Made by a program: the position numbers and the translations under genes | Shown here: positions 61,604 through 64,000 of the stretch, in pieces | Position numbering within the stretch: position 1 is the stretch's first letter | Layout of the letters: every line of letters begins with the position of its first letter | NCBI RefSeq assembly: GCF_026239695.1 | Contig: NZ_JAPIVS010000005.1 | Coordinates: 396,007 to 460,006 of the forward strand | DNA: 64,000 nucleotides | Origin: Pedobacter sp. MC2016-15 | GTDB lineage: Bacteria; Bacteroidota; Bacteroidia; Sphingobacteriales; Sphingobacteriaceae | Direction: 5' to 3' | Notes under the pieces: model-generated | Seen by the model: only the letters and a program-made list of their open reading frames with translations | Told to the model about the DNA's origin: nothing | Databases searched by the model: none

Positions 61604-62443
61604 TCATTCATTTTCAAATCTTTCATCTTGATCGCTTGAATCATTTTGATCTCCATCTTTTCTAGGTCTGCCTCTTTTTGCAGGTTGTTTCTCCTCATTT
61701 CTGAATATTTCCTGTACTTCAAGGAGGTTTTTAACGCGATAGCTCGACCCTGTAACTTTCACAATCACTGCATGATGGACAATTCTGTCAATAATTGCTG
61801 ATGCCATCACCTTATCACCAAACAGTGTTCCCCAGTCCTCAAAGTTCCTGTTTGTGGTGACGATTAAGGAGCCAGTTTCATATCTATGCCTGATGATCTC
61901 AAAGAAATCATCCATCCCATATTGAGGCATCTTTTTGAATCCCAGTTCATCGAGGATAAGCAGATCTGGCTTAAGATATTTCTGCATTGTATATCGGTAA
62001 GATCCGTCTGCACGTGATGAATAAAGTTTTTCCATCATTTCGTTAGTATGTACAAATAGGACTTTCATACCCTTTTTGACAGCCTCCAGACCAATCGCAT
62101 TTGCCAAATGTGTTTTCCCAACACCGGGCTTACCCATCAAAATGATATTATTCTTTTGTGTAATAAACCTGCAGGATGCCAGTTCATGAATCATTCTTTT
62201 GTCCAGTTCAGGCTGGAAAGAAAAGTCGTAAGTGTCCAGGACTTTTTGAGAATTCAATTTTGACTCTCTTAATCTTGTGTGGTATCCATTCGCCTGTCGC
62301 CTGACCACCTCATCCTCTACGAGTAGCTCCAAAAACTCCAGGTAACTTATCTGGTTTTCTAAAGCATGTTTGTTACGCAGTTCCAGCCCATCTACCATCG
62401 AAGAGAGCTTAAGTAATCTTAATTGTGTTTTTAAAGCTTCCAT
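61604..62443 (-). CDS. istB: IS21 helper ATPase IstB
   Basis: 279 residues from the Met at 62443 (MEALKTQLRLLKLSSMVDGL); a start at 62476 overlapping istA is possible. AAA+ DnaC-like domain with Walker A GKPGVGKT (104-111) and Walker B LLILDELG (161-168). A basic, Pro-rich C terminus (RGRPRKDGD) follows. It recruits the transposase to target DNA and stimulates strand transfer. Intact, so the element is probably active. Confidence 0.95.
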   Translation of the reverse strand: MEALKTQLRLLKLSSMVDGLELRNKHALENQISYLEFLELLVEDEVVRRQANGYHTRLRESKLNSQKVLDTYDFSFQPELDKRMIHELASCRFITQKNNIILMGKPGVGKTHLANAIGLEAVKKGMKVLFVHTNEMMEKLYSSRADGSYRYTMQKYLKPDLLILDELGFKKMPQYGMDDFFEIIRHRYETGSLIVTTNRNFEDWGTLFGDKVMASAIIDRIVHHAVIVKVTGSSYRVKNLLEVQEIFRNEEKQPAKRGRPRKDGDQNDSSDQDERFENE

Positions 62444-62447
62444 ATTG

Positions 62448-63902
62448 TTATGATTGATAATGTGTGAGATTGTCATATACGCTCAGATCATGTCCGAAAC
62501 CTCCACTTTGGTCAAAGTTGCTTTCAGGCAAAGGAAGTTCATCCTGCAAATAAAGACCTGACTCACAAATTCTTTTAATATGCTGATAGCCTATGGCATT
62601 AAAACGCAGTGCTCTTTTACAAGCGCTATTGATAATCTGTTTGCTGTAGCTCTTTTGTAAATTCAGTATGCCTTTAGTCATTGTATGCCAGTACATTGGT
62701 CTTGTTTTTTCCAATTGAATGAACACTTCAAGGGTATCGGGCCCAATCGCTAACATGTGTTGATAGTATTCCTCTCTGCTGATATTTCTCTTTTCCTGGG
62801 GCCGATGCTCTTCCTGAGAGATGTATAAACCTATTGCATGACTAATGGCATGCATGGCGATTTTTGTGTAACCAGAATAGATCCGAAGCAGCGTTCCGTT
62901 GCTTTCCAACCTGACCTGCATTCCTGCAAACTTTGCCGGAACTGAATAGTAGTTATGGCGATAACAGATATGCGCCATTCTGCTTACCTTCCGTGTAGAA
63001 ACATCTATAATCTGATACCGCCGAAGTGGCAATGGTAATAACGCCTGTTTTTCTACACTTGAAAAGATAGTTTCAGGAACTTTTCTGGTAGTACCATGGA
63101 TGCGAGTATTACACACTTCTTCGTTCCAGACTTTAAGTTCACAAACTAGTTTATCATAATCTGAGCCACGAAAATTCTTTAAAAAGTTGTTTTTAACATA
63201 TTTGATCGCTGATTCTACCTTCCCTTTATCTTCCGGCCTGCGTACACGGCAGGTAATGGGCGCGCTATTATAAAATGATAAAAAGCCAGCGTATTGTTCT
63301 TGCAAAACTGGCTCATAAAAATCAGGAGTTATCACGCCAGCTTTCAGATTATCCAGCTTAACAGTTCTGGGTACTCCACCAAAGTATTCAAATGCTTTGT
63401 AATGACATTCAATGAAGACGCTAATCTTTTGAGTAGTAACCAGCTGATAATATGCATAGCGACTATGGGAAAGGATCATTGCAAAAACCCATACTTTAAC
63501 AGGTCTACCGTGTCGTTGAAAAAGTCCCATATAACCGAAATCCACTTGAGATTCTTCACCTGGTTTACTGTGCAAAGGCACATAAACTTCCTGTTTCTTC
63601 AATCTTTCGACCCAGCGGGCAACGCTGGGATAAGATATGGCTACGCATTTTTCTTGAACAAGTCGTCTATGAATGAGGATAGCGGTCAGGCCTTCCTCAT
63701 AATATTCATTGATCAAATCTTTATAAGCATCCAGAGACTTCGTTCTGGTTTGTCCCACAGGATGATCATGCCCATTCTCCAGAGCAGTCTTGATCTTGGA
63801 GATCGTTCTCCGGCACATACCCAATTCCCTGGAAATCTCTCTGATAGATTTGCCTTGAGACAATAAAGTTTTTACAGTGTAATACATAGCCAATCCATAC
63901 AT
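62448..63902 (-). CDS. istA: IS21 transposase IstA
   Basis: 484 residues. N-terminal helix-turn-helix (about 12-40: SIRELS-like IREISRELGMCRRTISKI). DDE catalytic residues are Asp121 (QVDFGYMG), Asp184 (VKLDNLK) and Glu230 (EDKGKVESAIKYVK). The C-terminal basic region includes the Mu-transposase-like barrel (RKVSRMAHICYRHNYYSVP). It is full length for the family, transcribed leftward from the right end. Confidence 0.96.
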   Translation of the reverse strand: MYGLAMYYTVKTLLSQGKSIREISRELGMCRRTISKIKTALENGHDHPVGQTRTKSLDAYKDLINEYYEEGLTAILIHRRLVQEKCVAISYPSVARWVERLKKQEVYVPLHSKPGEESQVDFGYMGLFQRHGRPVKVWVFAMILSHSRYAYYQLVTTQKISVFIECHYKAFEYFGGVPRTVKLDNLKAGVITPDFYEPVLQEQYAGFLSFYNSAPITCRVRRPEDKGKVESAIKYVKNNFLKNFRGSDYDKLVCELKVWNEEVCNTRIHGTTRKVPETIFSSVEKQALLPLPLRRYQIIDVSTRKVSRMAHICYRHNYYSVPAKFAGMQVRLESNGTLLRIYSGYTKIAMHAISHAIGLYISQEEHRPQEKRNISREEYYQHMLAIGPDTLEVFIQLEKTRPMYWHTMTKGILNLQKSYSKQIINSACKRALRFNAIGYQHIKRICESGLYLQDELPLPESNFDQSGGFGHDLSVYDNLTHYQS

Positions 63903-64000
63903 CTGTGTCAGGTTTAGAGTTTACCTGACAAGTTAAACCATCAATGTAAGGTGGCAACATTTTAATGAGAACTAGTGGTGACTTTTTATTGATAACTAAC

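Larger units (their letters stand above)
61537..64000 (-). mobile_element. IS21-family insertion sequence (right end at window edge)
   Basis: Contains istA and istB in overlapping order. The left end TGTTACTTATCATCAG starts at 61537, and the right end, read on the minus strand, is GTTAGTTATCAATAAA, so the terminal T lies just outside the window. Both ends carry the subterminal repeat TCTCATTAAAATGTTGCCAC (61567-61588 and 63950-63971); the left end has a second AATGTTGCCAC at 61553. Target duplication cannot be checked. Confidence 0.9.

Overview
This window looks like the chromosome of a Bacteroidota soil or plant-associated bacterium, most likely Sphingobacteriaceae (Pedobacter-like). The evidence is two SusC/SusD pairs, a sulfatase/GH5/GH43 polysaccharide locus, Bacteroidota-style -7 boxes (TAnnTTTG) a few bases before several starts, weak Shine-Dalgarno signals and several TTG starts. 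The genus is an inference; no rRNA or tRNA gene was seen.

Layout. 1-0.9 kb: 3' part of a GapN-like aldehyde dehydrogenase, then a perfect 27-bp hairpin and a 52-bp tandem repeat. 1.1-8.2 kb: envelope genes (retropepsin-like protein, AsmA protein, small secreted protein, BamA-type barrel), a SulP anion transporter and a stand-alone sigma-4-like protein. 8.5-12.6 kb: CXXC-less thioredoxin/TPR protein, PhnA/YjdM, gamma-glutamyltransferase-like protein. 12.7-18.9 kb: small secreted protein plus a tripartite RND efflux operon. 19-21 kb: B12-binding radical SAM protein. 21.3-26.1 kb: orphan SusC/SusD pair. 26.1-33.3 kb: LysR/hydrolase pair, a TPR-HisKA_2 kinase with an NtrC-type regulator, and a second hydrolase of the same type. 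33.9-35.8 kb: three-gene cassette of a small secreted repeat protein, a single-pass FFAP-motif protein and an HTTM membrane protein, with the architecture of sdpCAB-type peptide maturation. 35.8-44.6 kb: polysaccharide locus (SusC, SusD, GH5-like, sulfatase, GH43). 44.7-48.6 kb: RsbR-RsbS-RsbT stressosome module with a fused ATPase/phosphatase and a histidine kinase. 48.6-52.6 kb: lipoprotein, DUF2185 protein, GH28-like enzyme. 52.6-56.8 kb: IrrE-type metallopeptidase, papain-like protease with a six-repeat propeller, HEPN protein. 57.8-59.6 kb: divergent DinB and DJ-1/AraC genes. 56.8-61.5 kb: gene-poor accessory DNA with several large imperfect palindromes, a 90-bp direct repeat and an MNT nucleotidyltransferase whose HEPN partner is truncated. 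61.5-64 kb: IS21-family element whose right end reaches the window edge.

The most promising candidate for an undescribed system is the 33.9-35.8 kb cassette. Its first product carries three 14-residue repeats ([TS]NTNINIF) and is followed by genes resembling SdpA (N-terminal anchor, FFAP motif) and SdpB (HTTM domain). The second is a family of long intergenic palindromes (50.9, 57.6 and 60.8 kb, with a half copy near 61.1 kb) that share outer arms but have different hairpin cores.
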